A stretch of DNA of 24,641 nt. Origin: CAZIOH01 sp964540815. GTDB taxonomy: Bacteria; Myxococcota_A; Polyangia; Fen-1088. This document shows positions 1-8,484 of this stretch, in pieces. The position numbers were made by a program, and so were the translations under genes. A model generated the notes under the pieces. The model was not told where the DNA came from, made no database searches, and saw only the letters and a program-made list of their open reading frames with translations. Each line of letters begins with the position of its first letter. Position 1 is the first letter of the stretch. Location: contig CAZIOH010000099.1 of the NCBI GenBank assembly GCA_964540815.1, forward strand, positions 1-24,641, given 5' to 3'.

Positions 1-189
1 GCGGTGCTCCTCGGCCAGGCGCAACACCAGCTCTATCTCCTCGCGGGACTCGGCGAGGACCGCGGCGTCGGGGAGGAACCGCCCGAGCCCGGACTCGTCG
101 CTGCCGTAGGGCTCGAGGGCCGCCGGCTCGCGGACCACACGCCTGACCCCGAGCTCACGCGCAAACAGTTCGTAGACGTCGATGGGCAT
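1..189 (-). CDS. FAD-linked oxidase, GlcD/D-lactate dehydrogenase type (5' end only)
   Basis: Only the first 63 codons are present; the gene runs off the left edge. The visible protein begins MPIDVYELFARELG and contains LEPYGSDESG followed by FLPDAAVLAESREEIELVL. This Tyr-x-x-Asp-Glu-Ser segment, then a 'PDAV...S..E...VL' stretch, is typical of the start of the FAD-binding domain in glycolate oxidase GlcD and FAD-linked D-lactate dehydrogenases, which oxidise 2-hydroxy acids and pass electrons to the respiratory chain. The FAD-binding PP loop and substrate domain lie outside the window, so the substrate cannot be told. The ATG at 187-189 has a weak GAGG about 12 bases upstream. It lies downstream of the Fe-S carrier gene on the same strand, but a strong terminator at 255-283 separates them, so it probably has its own promoter. 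Confidence 0.7.
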   Translation of the reverse strand, partial: MPIDVYELFARELGVRRVVREPAALEPYGSDESGLGRFLPDAAVLAESREEIELVLRLAEEHR

Positions 190-254
190 GGAATGGCGAG
201 ACCTCGCGAGACGAGATCATGGGACGAACGGTCCCTGATGCCGCCCCCGAAAAC

Positions 255-283
255 AAAAAAAAGGCGGAGGTGATCCCCCGCCT
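255..283 (-). terminator. Rho-independent terminator after the A-type Fe-S carrier gene
   Basis: Read on the minus strand, AGGCGGGGG (275-283) pairs with CCTCCGCCT (262-270) around an ATCA loop. This is a 9-bp stem with one G-T pair, followed directly by eight T (255-262, sharing one base with the stem). It lies about 70 bases after the stop codon of the upstream minus-strand gene. This is the clearest intrinsic terminator in the window. Confidence 0.88.
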
Positions 284-351
284 GGCACGCAAAACCGACG
301 CCCGAGACCAGCCCGGACGCCGTGCTTTGTCAAAAAACTGCGGCGTCGCCC

Positions 352-765
352 TCAGACCGAGAACGAGCTGCCGCACCCGCAGGTGGACTTCACGTTCGGG
401 TTGTTGAACTTGAAACCCGCGCCGTGCAGCCCCTCGACATAGTCGATCTCGGTGCCCATCAGGTACATCAGGCTCATCTGGTCGCAGATCAGCTTGACGC
501 CCTTGATCTCGAAGCTGCGGTCCATGTCCTGGGGCTGGTCGAAGTACAGGTCGTACGAGAAGCCCGAGCAACCGCCGCCCTGGACCTTGAGCCGCAAGGC
601 GTAGCTGTCCTCGATGCTCTCTTCTCCACGAATCTCCACGATCTTCTCGGCTGCCTTGTCGGAAAGCGCCACCATGGCCGGTTCGGCCTCATCCGCCACG
701 GCGGCGGACTCGGACCCGGCGGACGGGTGGGTCATCTTGACTTGTTCGGTCGTGCCTACGGACAT
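352..765 (-). CDS. erpA: A-type iron-sulfur cluster carrier (ErpA/IscA/HesB family)
   Basis: The 137-residue protein belongs to the HesB/IscA family, which carries Fe-S clusters from the scaffold to target apoproteins in the cytoplasm. All three cluster-ligand cysteines are present: Cys66 in QGGGCSGFSY and Cys129/Cys131 in STCGCGSSFSV at the C terminus. The segment LICDQMSLMYLMGTEIDY is typical of the family. Most members have about 105-115 residues; this one has an extra N-terminal stretch of about 30 residues rich in Ala, Ser and Glu. The ATG at 763-765 is favoured by AAGGAG eight bases upstream. A shorter start at Met11 is possible. The gene ends in a strong terminator and is divergent from the rhodanese-MoeB gene. 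ErpA, IscA and SufA are hard to tell apart from sequence alone; no isc or suf genes are adjacent, which fits a stand-alone ErpA. Confidence 0.9.
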   Translation of the reverse strand: MSVGTTEQVKMTHPSAGSESAAVADEAEPAMVALSDKAAEKIVEIRGEESIEDSYALRLKVQGGGCSGFSYDLYFDQPQDMDRSFEIKGVKLICDQMSLMYLMGTEIDYVEGLHGAGFKFNNPNVKSTCGCGSSFSV

Positions 766-786
766 GGGTGTGTCTCCTTGTTCGGT

Positions 787-792
787 ATTATA
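787..792 (-). promoter_or_regulatory. Probable -10 box (TATAAT) of the Fe-S carrier gene
   Basis: A perfect TATAAT on the minus strand lies 21 bases before the ATG. Transcription would start near 779-781, at the edge of the AAGGAG ribosome site, giving a leader of only about 15 bases. The hexamer 17 bases upstream (GTGCGA) is a poor -35 match, so the promoter may need an activator or another sigma factor. Confidence 0.5.
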
Positions 793-837
793 GAGGCGGT
801 CTGCGGCGTTCGCACGCGGAAACGTGACGCGGGCGTT

Positions 838-889
838 CCTGGTCGTCCCTGGTCATCCCCTGTGATCCCCGGTGGTCGTCCAGGTCGTC
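838..889 (+). repeat. Short imperfect tandem repeats (CCTGGTCRTC type)
   Basis: CCTGGTCGTC (838-847) is followed directly by CCTGGTCATC (848-857), then by more diverged copies to about 889 (CCCTGTGATC, CCCGGTGGTCGTC, CAGGTCGTC). They lie in the 216-bp divergent gap between the Fe-S carrier and rhodanese-MoeB genes. No function can be assigned. Confidence 0.5.
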
Positions 890-916
890 GGCCACCCGAG
901 CGGTCGAGCGTGGAGC

Positions 917-934
917 TTGACGTAGATGTGACGT
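917..934 (+). promoter_or_regulatory. Direct TGACGT repeats one helical turn apart, upstream of the moeB-like gene
   Basis: TGACGT occurs at 918-923 and again at 929-934, 11 bases apart centre to centre. The first copy overlaps TTGACG (917-922), a good -35 candidate, but no convincing -10 box follows at the usual distance. The arrangement could be a site for a dimeric regulator; this is inference from spacing alone. Confidence 0.3.
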
Positions 935-981
935 TTTGGCGGATTGATCATCGAAGGGCTTCAAGGTAGGAGACCAGGATC

Positions 982-2178
<1,197 letters not shown>

Positions 2179-2211
2179 CCGGCCGTCTGGCCCCTGAAGC
2201 CTGGCTGGCGA

Positions 2212-3192
2212 TCACGCAAAGCGGCGCCGGATGGCCTCGGCCAGCGCGAGCCCGGCTGGGGGATGGGCCGCGAGGAAGAGAGCCGGCTCGATGAGCTCGA
2301 GCTCGATGAGCATCGGGCCGGAGGCGGCCTCGACCAGATCCACGCGTGCGTAGAGGAAGGTCTCGCCGGGCCGGGGGGCCGAGGAGCGGTGCGGCCTCGA
2401 CGCACCCGGGCCCTCGTACACGGCGGCTTCGGCCGCTTCGAGGACGCGCCCGCCGAGCTCCAGCAGCACCGCCGGTGGGGTCGCCGCCACGCTCGTCCCG
2501 CCGTGCTCCTGCTGCACGCGAAAGTCCCCGTCGGCGGGGAGCTTGAGCACCGCGTGGCTGAAGCGCCCCTCGAAGAACATGAGGGACCATTCCCCCCGGC
2601 TGGCGATCTCGGGGACGAAGGGTTGAATCAAGAGCGGCGCGCGGCGCACCAGCTCGGCGAGCACCGCGCGCAGTCGAGCCTCCGCTCGGGGCAACTCCGA
2701 GCGCCGCAGCCGGAAGGTCGCGAAGGCCCCCGCGGACACGGCCGGCTTGCACACGAGCTCGTCCCACGGGCTGCCCCGCAAGGCATCCTCGATGGCGCTC
2801 CAGGACCCGAGCCTGTCAGCCGGCAGCCAGCGGGTCGGCACGATGGGCACGCCGCGAGCCTCGAGATCGGCCAGGTAATCCTTGCGCGCATTCCAGCGCA
2901 GGGTCGGCACGTCGTTGACCAACCGGGCGCCGAGACCCTCGCGCTCGAGCCGGTCGAGCCACGCGAGCCACCGCGGGAGATCGTCGTGGTAGTCCCAGCA
3001 CGACCGCACCACGATCTGGTCGTGCTCGCTCCACGCCTCGCGCGCGCTCGTCCACACGGCGATGCGCGCTTCGACTCCGACGCCGGCCAGCGGTTCCACC
3101 AGCAGACGATCGTCGGGGGCCAGCTCCGGCAACTCCGCCGAGGTCACGAGCGCCACCCGACCGCGCGGGTCTCCTGTGCGTCCGGGCAGCAC
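2212..3192 (-). CDS. ATP-grasp ligase of the DcsG/RimK-like family
   Basis: The 326-residue protein resembles ATP-grasp proteins related to the cycloserine enzyme DcsG and to glutathione synthetase/RimK. Seen motifs are VVRSCWDYHDD near residue 62, KPAVSAGAFATFRL (ATP-binding Lys and following strand), DFRVQQEHGG, and near the C terminus LYARVDLV and LIELELIEPALFL, where Glu residues normally bind Mg-ATP. The family joins a carboxylate to an amine with ATP; the substrate here is unknown, and DcsG activity should not be assumed without the other dcs genes, which are absent. The start given is a GTG at 3190-3192 without a ribosome site. A GTG at 3156, giving a protein that begins (M)ALVTSAELPEL, agrees better with family starts and has AGGAG 14 bases upstream. 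It is convergent with the moeB-like gene. Confidence 0.72.
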   Translation of the reverse strand: MLPGRTGDPRGRVALVTSAELPELAPDDRLLVEPLAGVGVEARIAVWTSAREAWSEHDQIVVRSCWDYHDDLPRWLAWLDRLEREGLGARLVNDVPTLRWNARKDYLADLEARGVPIVPTRWLPADRLGSWSAIEDALRGSPWDELVCKPAVSAGAFATFRLRRSELPRAEARLRAVLAELVRRAPLLIQPFVPEIASRGEWSLMFFEGRFSHAVLKLPADGDFRVQQEHGGTSVAATPPAVLLELGGRVLEAAEAAVYEGPGASRPHRSSAPRPGETFLYARVDLVEAASGPMLIELELIEPALFLAAHPPAGLALAEAIRRRFA

Positions 3193-3197
3193 GCCCC

Positions 3198-3203
3198 TTT
3201 ATA
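3198..3203 (-). promoter_or_regulatory. Possible -10 box (TATAAA) of the ATP-grasp gene
   Basis: TATAAA on the minus strand lies five bases before the GTG at 3192 and 41 bases before the GTG at 3156. Transcription from it would begin near 3191, so either the first GTG is used leaderless or translation starts at 3156. No good -35 hexamer is seen. Confidence 0.35.
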
Positions 3204-3277
3204 CCGCGACGGCGGATGCGCCACTTGAAACCTGAAAGACGCGCACCGGAAACGAAATTCAACTAGAGTCCCCGCGG

Positions 3278-3979
3278 ATGACCAGCAAGATTCATTTCAT
3301 TGGTGGGGAAAAGGGTGGAGTCGGCAAGTCCGTCGTTGCCCGTTTGGTCGCGCAGAATTTGATCGATCGTGCGCTGCCCTTCGTGGCGCTCGACGCCGAT
3401 GGCTCGCACGGGGCGCTGCTCCGGCACTACGCCGAGTTCAGCCGGCCCATCGACCTGTCGGTGGCCGAGAGCGCCGACGACATCATGACGCTCGCCACCG
3501 AGACGGACCGGCGCATCGTGGTGGACCTGCCTGCGCAGAGCGAGCGGTTACTGTCGACCTGGCTGGCCGAGGCCTCCATCCTGGAGCTGGCCCGCGAGAC
3601 CGAGGTCGACGTGGTCTTCTGGCACGTCCTCGACGATGGGAAGGATGCCGTCCTCACCCTCGATCGCCTGTTGACGAGACACGGGAAGGCTGCCCGTTAC
3701 TGCGTGGTCAAGAACCATGGGCGCGGCAAGGACTTCTCGCTCTACGACTCTTCGACCACCCGCGCCAAGGCCGAGTCCCTGGGCGCGGTCGTGCTCGAGC
3801 TCCCCGAACTCCAGGGCGGTGCGATGCAAAAGATCGATCGCCACGACGCCAGCTTCTGGGCCGCCATCCACAACCCCACCTTCGCGGGCGGCTCGTTCAC
3901 GCGCATGGATCGACAGCGCATCAAGGTGTGGCTCCAGTTCGTCTACGACCAGTTCTCCCGCCTCGGCGACACCTTCTGA
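3278..3979 (+). CDS. Orphan ParA/MobD-like P-loop ATPase
   Basis: The 233-residue protein is a deviant-Walker P-loop ATPase of the ParA/MinD class, closest in style to plasmid MobD-like proteins. Residues 10-18 are GEKGGVGKS, with the second Lys (Lys12) diagnostic of this class. ALDADGSHG (37-45) is the A'-type motif and RIVVDLPAQS (79-88) the Walker B strand. Usual ParA proteins position plasmids, chromosomes or protein arrays through ATP-dependent dimerisation. There is no parB, parS-like repeat or relaxase gene nearby, and the C-terminal half (VVKNHGRGKDFSLYDSS, then a Trp/Phe-rich end) is not standard ParA. Its cargo is therefore unknown. The ribosome site is weak. It is transcribed away from the ATP-grasp gene and followed by orn 151 bp later. 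Confidence 0.7.
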   Translation: MTSKIHFIGGEKGGVGKSVVARLVAQNLIDRALPFVALDADGSHGALLRHYAEFSRPIDLSVAESADDIMTLATETDRRIVVDLPAQSERLLSTWLAEASILELARETEVDVVFWHVLDDGKDAVLTLDRLLTRHGKAARYCVVKNHGRGKDFSLYDSSTTRAKAESLGAVVLELPELQGGAMQKIDRHDASFWAAIHNPTFAGGSFTRMDRQRIKVWLQFVYDQFSRLGDTF

Positions 3980-4130
3980 GCCTTTCCGGCTCGGGCGAAG
4001 AATTTTTGGGAAAATCCCGGCGAAGGGGTTTACCCTATGACCCGACTTTCGGCTCCGGCGCGCGCGGTCGGGTGGCCGTCTCGGATCTCGTCTGCCTTTT
4101 CGCGTTCGCGGCCCTGCCACTTTCCTGCCC

Positions 4131-4697
4131 ATGCAATCCGACGACAAGGACAGCCGATTCGTCTGGATTGACCTCGAAATGACGGGGCTCAATCCGGACA
4201 TCGACCAGATCCTGGAGATCGCCGTGGTCGTGACCGGCGCCGACCTCGTGCCGATGGGAGAGGTGACGCGCGTCGTTCGGCAGCCCGAGGAGACGCTCGA
4301 GCGCATGAGCAAGGTCGTGCAGCGCATGCACTCCTCCAACGGCCTCGTCAAGGACGTTCTCGATTCCACGACCAGCCTGGCCGAGGCGGAGCGGGCGGCC
4401 ATGGCGCTGGTGGTCGAGCACTGCCTGCCGGGCACCGCCTTCCTGTGCGGGAACAGCGTCCACCACGACTGGCGGTTCCTCGTGCGCCACATGCCTCGGC
4501 TCGAGCAGTACCTCCACTACCGGCAGGTCGACGTCTCGACCATCAAGGTGCTGGTCGAGGCCTGGTCCCCGAGCATCGTCTACGACAAGATCCCGTCGAA
4601 CCACCGGGCCTTGGCCGACATCCACGCCAGCCTGGAGGAGCTCCGTTACTACTGCGAGAAGGTCTTTCGCGCCGCGCCCGCGCGCCTGGCCCGCTGA
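4131..4697 (+). CDS. orn: Oligoribonuclease
   Basis: The 188-residue protein is a DEDDh 3'-5' exoribonuclease that degrades short RNAs, especially dinucleotides, and clears pGpG made from cyclic di-GMP. All catalytic positions are visible: Asp and Glu in WIDLEMTGL (12-20), Asp in CGNSVHHDWRFL, and the final His and Asp in NHRALADI. LHYRQVDVSTIK is also characteristic. Length matches the family (about 180). The replacement of the usual NS(I/V)GQDRRF by NSVHHDWRF keeps the catalytic Asp. No Shine-Dalgarno sequence is seen before the ATG at 4131, but no better start exists. The 151 bp before it contain only a weak 5-bp hairpin (3978-3992) just after the ATPase gene. This is one of the most certain calls here. 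Confidence 0.95.
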   Translation: MQSDDKDSRFVWIDLEMTGLNPDIDQILEIAVVVTGADLVPMGEVTRVVRQPEETLERMSKVVQRMHSSNGLVKDVLDSTTSLAEAERAAMALVVEHCLPGTAFLCGNSVHHDWRFLVRHMPRLEQYLHYRQVDVSTIKVLVEAWSPSIVYDKIPSNHRALADIHASLEELRYYCEKVFRAAPARLAR

Positions 4698-4915
4698 GGA
4701 CGCCGGGCCGCGGCTTCCGGACGAGCTCTGGCAACCCGCCACGACCTAACCGCGCACGCGCAGAAAACCCCAGCGGTCGGCCCGGAGCACCCCGTGTGAT
4801 AGATGCTCGATCTCGGCCCGGTCGCGCTGCCGGCGCCATTCGAACCGAGGCCGACTTCAGATGAGCCGCGATCTCCCGAGGTTGCTACCGCTTTATCTCG
4901 AAGGATCCCCCCAAC

Positions 4916-6421
4916 ATGCAGATTCGTTCGTCTCTTCGTTCGCCGATCCGGGCCTCCGTCCTTCCGGCTCTGGTCACCGCCGGCACGCTGGGCGTCCTTG
5001 CGATTGGACTCGGCATGGCGACGCCCCGACAGGCCTGGGGCAAGAAGAACGGCATCGCCGCCTCCGGTTGCGAGGGCTGCCACAGCGGGGGCAAGGTGCC
5101 GACCATCACCCTCACCGCCACGCCCGACAGCGCGCCGGTGGGAACCCCGGCGACCATCACGGTCGGCGTCTCCCAGACCAACGGAAACTGCGCGGGCTTC
5201 TGGCTGACCACCGACGGGACCAACAACGGGAGCTTCAAGGCCACCGACAGCGGGACCCAGCTGCTCGGCGGTGGGGTCGGTCACACCATGCCGCGGATTG
5301 GCACCGGCACCGGGCCCATCACCTTCACCGCCCAGTGGACGGCCACCAAGGCCACCGGTGTTCAGTTCACCGTCTACGCCCTCTCCTGCAACAACAGCGG
5401 CTCGACCTCGGGTGACGGCGGTGGGATGGCGACCCTGGCCTATGTCAGCGGCTGCGCTGGAACCGACTACTACATCGACCAGGACGCCGACGGATTCGGC
5501 ACCAACGACACGGCGTTCCCGGTGCGCAAGGACTGCTCGCCGCCGATCAACTACGCGACGGTCTCGGGGGACTGCAACGACTTCGATGCCACCATCCATC
5601 CCGGCGCGCCCGAGCTGTGCGACATGAAGGACAACAACTGCAACGGCATGATCGACGAGAACGTCGTTCAGATGAAGTACTGCGAGGACAAGGACGGCGA
5701 CGGTCATGGCATCCCGTCCGGGATGACCAAGATGGACTGCAAGCCGAGCATGGGCTTCGGGGACTGCGGGGGGGACTGCAACGACAACAACGCCACCATC
5801 TATCCCGGCGCGCCCGAGATCTGTGACGGCATCGACAACAACTGCAACGGGAGCATCGACGAGGGCGTGCGGACGACCTGCGGCCTCGGGTGGTGTCGTC
5901 GGTACGCCGAGGGGTGTGGCCCGACGGCCATCTGCATGCCCGGGACCCCGATCACGGAGACCTGTAACCTCTTCGATGACGACTGCGACGGCGTGATCGA
6001 CAACGGGACGGACGAGTCGCTGTGCGGAGCCTCCGGGATGTCCTGTGTCTCGGGGCGATGCGTCGCGGCAGGCTCGATGAGCAGCTCCGCGGGGGGAAGC
6101 AGCGGCACGGTCGCCGGAACCGGTGGCAACAGTGGCGGCCCGCCGATTCCCGGTAGCGGTGGGCGCCCGGCCTCCGGGGGCTCTGGGTCTCCGGAGACGG
6201 GGACCGGCGGCAGCTCTGCGCTTCCTGGGAATGGGAGCGGCACCGGCAGCGAGACGGGCGCCGCCGGAACCGGGGTGGCCGAGACCTCGGCCGGGTCGGG
6301 CGGGTGCTCGATGGCGGGTGGGCTCGCACCATCTGCCGAAACGTGGGTCTTTGCGGTGAGTGCGCTGTTATTCCTGGGATTCCGGTCCTCGCGACGGCGT
6401 CGGCACACGCAAGCGCGGTGA
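4916..6421 (+). CDS. Secreted MopE-repeat protein with CxxCH motif and MYXO-CTERM-like tail
   Basis: The 501-residue exported protein has a basic N terminus and hydrophobic signal segment (about 12-40). A domain at about 50-177 opens with SGCEGCHSGG (Cys52, Cys55, His56) and resembles the choice-of-anchor V/Reeler-like domains seen after CxxCH motifs. Two full MopE-type repeats follow at about 183-250 and 256-318, each with GDCND, YPGAPE or HPGAPE, and DNNCNG.IDE, then a shorter third copy near 350-370. Cys, Asp and Asn in these repeats suggest metal binding and disulfides. Residues 383-462 are a Gly/Ser/Thr/Pro-rich wall-spanning linker. The end has Cys464, a membrane segment (475-490) and RRRR (493-496), like the MYXO-CTERM signal processed by myxosortase. 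It is likely a cell-surface protein. Whether CxxCH binds haem is unproven. AAGGA lies about ten bases before the ATG. Confidence 0.82.
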   Translation: MQIRSSLRSPIRASVLPALVTAGTLGVLAIGLGMATPRQAWGKKNGIAASGCEGCHSGGKVPTITLTATPDSAPVGTPATITVGVSQTNGNCAGFWLTTDGTNNGSFKATDSGTQLLGGGVGHTMPRIGTGTGPITFTAQWTATKATGVQFTVYALSCNNSGSTSGDGGGMATLAYVSGCAGTDYYIDQDADGFGTNDTAFPVRKDCSPPINYATVSGDCNDFDATIHPGAPELCDMKDNNCNGMIDENVVQMKYCEDKDGDGHGIPSGMTKMDCKPSMGFGDCGGDCNDNNATIYPGAPEICDGIDNNCNGSIDEGVRTTCGLGWCRRYAEGCGPTAICMPGTPITETCNLFDDDCDGVIDNGTDESLCGASGMSCVSGRCVAAGSMSSSAGGSSGTVAGTGGNSGGPPIPGSGGRPASGGSGSPETGTGGSSALPGNGSGTGSETGAAGTGVAETSAGSGGCSMAGGLAPSAETWVFAVSALLFLGFRSSRRRRHTQAR

Positions 6422-6493
6422 GGCTCGCCGAGCGCAATGTCCTGACCCACCAGGGGGGGGTACCGCTACTGGTATTCTTGTAAGGAATGTTTC

Positions 6494-7144
6494 GTGGTTC
6501 GCAATAATATGGCGATTGAGCGGCGCCCATTCCCACTCCATGTGGTCCCCCATTCTTCCGGGGGCAACGACCCCAACGATGGGGACCTGGCGCGTGCGCT
6601 CATCGCGGGTGAGGCGTGGGCCGTTCCGATGGCCTGGAACCGGTTCGCGCCCATGGTGTACGGGATGGCGTGCCGGGCGCTCGGGCGGGACTCCGAGGCC
6701 GAGGATGTGACCCAGGAGGTCTTTTACCGCCTGTTCTTGCGGGTGGGGACCCTGAAGAACCCGGACGCCCTGCGCAGCTTCGTGGTGTCGTTCGCCATCC
6801 GGATCGTGAAGTGGGAGCTGCGAAAGCGGCGGGCGCGCCGCTGGATCATGCTGTCGGATTCGGATCTGTTGCCCGAGGTGCAGGCTCCGGCAGAAGACGC
6901 CGAATCTCGACAGGTCCTCAAACGTTTCTATGCCGTGCTGGATCAGCTGACCGCCCGGGAGCGGATGGTCTTCGGGCTTCGACATCTCGAGTCCATGACG
7001 CTGGAGGAGATCGCCACCGCCCTCGAAATCTCTTTGTCGACGGTCAAACGGGTTCTCGGACGGGCGTCGGCGCGGGTGTCGCACTGGATCGATGGTGACG
7101 AAGGTCTCATGAATTATTTCGAGGGAAAGCGGGGGATTCAATGA
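6494..7144 (+). CDS. ECF-type RNA polymerase sigma factor
   Basis: The 216-residue protein has the two-domain structure of ECF sigma factors. Region 2 lies at about 45-113 and includes SEAEDVTQEVFYRLF, the core-polymerase and -10 binding helix. Region 4 is at about 139-197 and includes LTARERMVFGLRHLESMTLEEIA split around the -35 recognition helix SLSTVKRVLGRASAR. A short N-terminal extension (1-40) precedes region 2. The GTG at 6494 is chosen because AAGGA lies seven bases upstream; the ATG at 6509 would be 22 bases from it. The stop codon overlaps the next start (ATGA), tying it to the FecR-like gene, whose product probably controls it at the membrane. The promoter it recognises is unknown; no autoregulatory site could be identified in the 72-bp gap upstream. 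Confidence 0.9.
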   Translation: MVRNNMAIERRPFPLHVVPHSSGGNDPNDGDLARALIAGEAWAVPMAWNRFAPMVYGMACRALGRDSEAEDVTQEVFYRLFLRVGTLKNPDALRSFVVSFAIRIVKWELRKRRARRWIMLSDSDLLPEVQAPAEDAESRQVLKRFYAVLDQLTARERMVFGLRHLESMTLEEIATALEISLSTVKRVLGRASARVSHWIDGDEGLMNYFEGKRGIQ

Positions 7145-8484
7145 GTGGGTCGAACAACATGCCCGATGCGCTCGCCGTCCGCATGGAATGGGTGGGTCAG
7201 TGGGCGAGCGCGTTGTCCACGCCGATGACCCCCATGCAGCGCCAGGACGGTCTGCAAGCCGTGATGGCGCGCCTGGCGGCGCGTCGCCGGCGACGGAGCC
7301 TGGTGCTCGGGGTCTCGTTTCTGAGCATGGCCTCGGCCGCGGCGGCCGGGTTGGTCCTGGTCCGCTCGGGCAAGCACCTGGGCGGCGGCGTTCACGCCGG
7401 ACAGCAGAGCCCGGGGGCGATCGCCTATCGCATCGAGGGCGGAGAGATCGGGGACAGCGGGTACATTCGCTCGTTCGATTCCAACGGCTCGCTCCTGAAG
7501 TTCGCGGAGGGGACCGAGCTGCGGTTGATGACGGGCGCGCGTGGGCGGTTGACCTCGGTCGACGAGCGCGGCGCGCGGCTGGCCATCGAGGAGGGCGAGG
7601 CGGAGGTCAAGGTCACCCCGCGCCCGGGCGCGCGCTGGCTGGTGGACGCGGGGCCATTCCTGATCACCGTCAAGGGGACGGTCTTCACGGCGGCCTGGGA
7701 CGGCGCGACCGAGCAGCTCGACATCCGCATGAAGAAAGGCCTCATCTCGGTGAGCGGACCGTTCGCGGACGGGGTCATGGCGGTTCGCGCGGGACAGCAC
7801 CTGGCGGTGAACATGCGCAAGCACGAGGTGTTCTTGCGGCAGCTCGACAGTGCGGAGCTCGGCGAGGACGGCGAGGTGCAGCCCGACGGGGAGGCCGCGA
7901 CCGGCGGCGAGGGCGAGTCGGCTTCGGTGGACGAGGATCTGCACGAGGGTGCCCCGGCGGCCACGAGCGCGGGCGGCTCCAGCGGTCGGACGCGGGCGCA
8001 TGCGTCCGGGCTGGTCCCGGGACGCTGGGCGGCGGCGCTCGCGGTCGGCGATCTGGACTCGATCCTGCGCGAGGCGCGCAAGCACGGCTGGCGGCGGTCG
8101 ATGGCCCACGCGAGCGGCGAGGACCTGGCGGCCCTGGCGGACGCCGCGCGCTACCGGCGACGGAACGACGTGGCGCGCGAGGCGCTGCTCGCCGAGCGGC
8201 TGCGCTTCCCGAAGTCGGAGCGCGCCTCGGAGGCGGCGTTCCTGCTGGGGCGGCTCGAAGAATCGAAGTGGGACGACAACGGACGTGCGCTCGAGTGGTA
8301 CGATGTGTACCTCAAGGAGGCCCCATCCGGAGCCTATTCATCCGAAGCGCTCGGCCGAAAAATGACAGCGACGCAGCGCCTCGAGGGTGCGGCGGCGGCC
8401 CGCCAGATCGCGGACGAGTACATCCGGCGTTTCCCCAGGGGAACCTACGCCGGGGCGGCTCGTGCTCTTCTTTCTGGCTCGTGA
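7141..8484 (+). CDS. FecR-domain membrane protein with TPR-like C terminus (putative anti-sigma factor)
   Basis: The 447-residue protein has a short cytoplasmic N terminus (1-48) with a cluster of Arg, one membrane segment (about 53-74), a periplasmic FecR domain (about 107-224: LKFAEGTELRLMTGARG, IEEGEAEVKVTP, FLITVKGTVFTA, VRAGQHLAV), an acidic linker (235-290) and an alpha-helical TPR-like tail (325-445) with ERLRFPKSERASEAAFLLG and YIRRFPRGTYAGAARALL. FecR proteins receive a periplasmic signal and control a partner ECF sigma factor. The start overlaps the sigma stop, indicating translational coupling. Unlike FecR of iron uptake, no TonB-dependent receptor follows, so the signal is probably not an imported siderophore. 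The TPR tail suggests that it senses another envelope protein, such as the product of the next gene. Confidence 0.86.
   Translation: MSGSNNMPDALAVRMEWVGQWASALSTPMTPMQRQDGLQAVMARLAARRRRRSLVLGVSFLSMASAAAAGLVLVRSGKHLGGGVHAGQQSPGAIAYRIEGGEIGDSGYIRSFDSNGSLLKFAEGTELRLMTGARGRLTSVDERGARLAIEEGEAEVKVTPRPGARWLVDAGPFLITVKGTVFTAAWDGATEQLDIRMKKGLISVSGPFADGVMAVRAGQHLAVNMRKHEVFLRQLDSAELGEDGEVQPDGEAATGGEGESASVDEDLHEGAPAATSAGGSSGRTRAHASGLVPGRWAAALAVGDLDSILREARKHGWRRSMAHASGEDLAALADAARYRRRNDVAREALLAERLRFPKSERASEAAFLLGRLEESKWDDNGRALEWYDVYLKEAPSGAYSSEALGRKMTATQRLEGAAAARQIADEYIRRFPRGTYAGAARALLSGS

Noticed and set aside
4..273. Plus-strand 89-codon frame at the left edge
   Set aside because: It is antisense to the FAD oxidase start and runs into the terminator of the Fe-S carrier gene.
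838..889. CRISPR-like repeats
   Set aside because: The units are about 10 bp, directly adjacent and without spacers; no cas genes are present.
3978..3992. GAGCC/GGCTC hairpin after the ParA-like gene as a terminator
   Set aside because: The stem is only 5 bp, overlaps the stop codon, and the nearest T-run is about ten bases further on.
4698..4915. Search for a gene or RNA in the 218-bp gap after orn
   Set aside because: Short frames here have no ribosome site or recognisable content, and no stable hairpin with a T-run was found.
7188..8480. Upstream part of a long frame ending at 9626
   Set aside because: It is an off-frame reading of the FecR-like gene; the real gene starts at the GTG at 8481.
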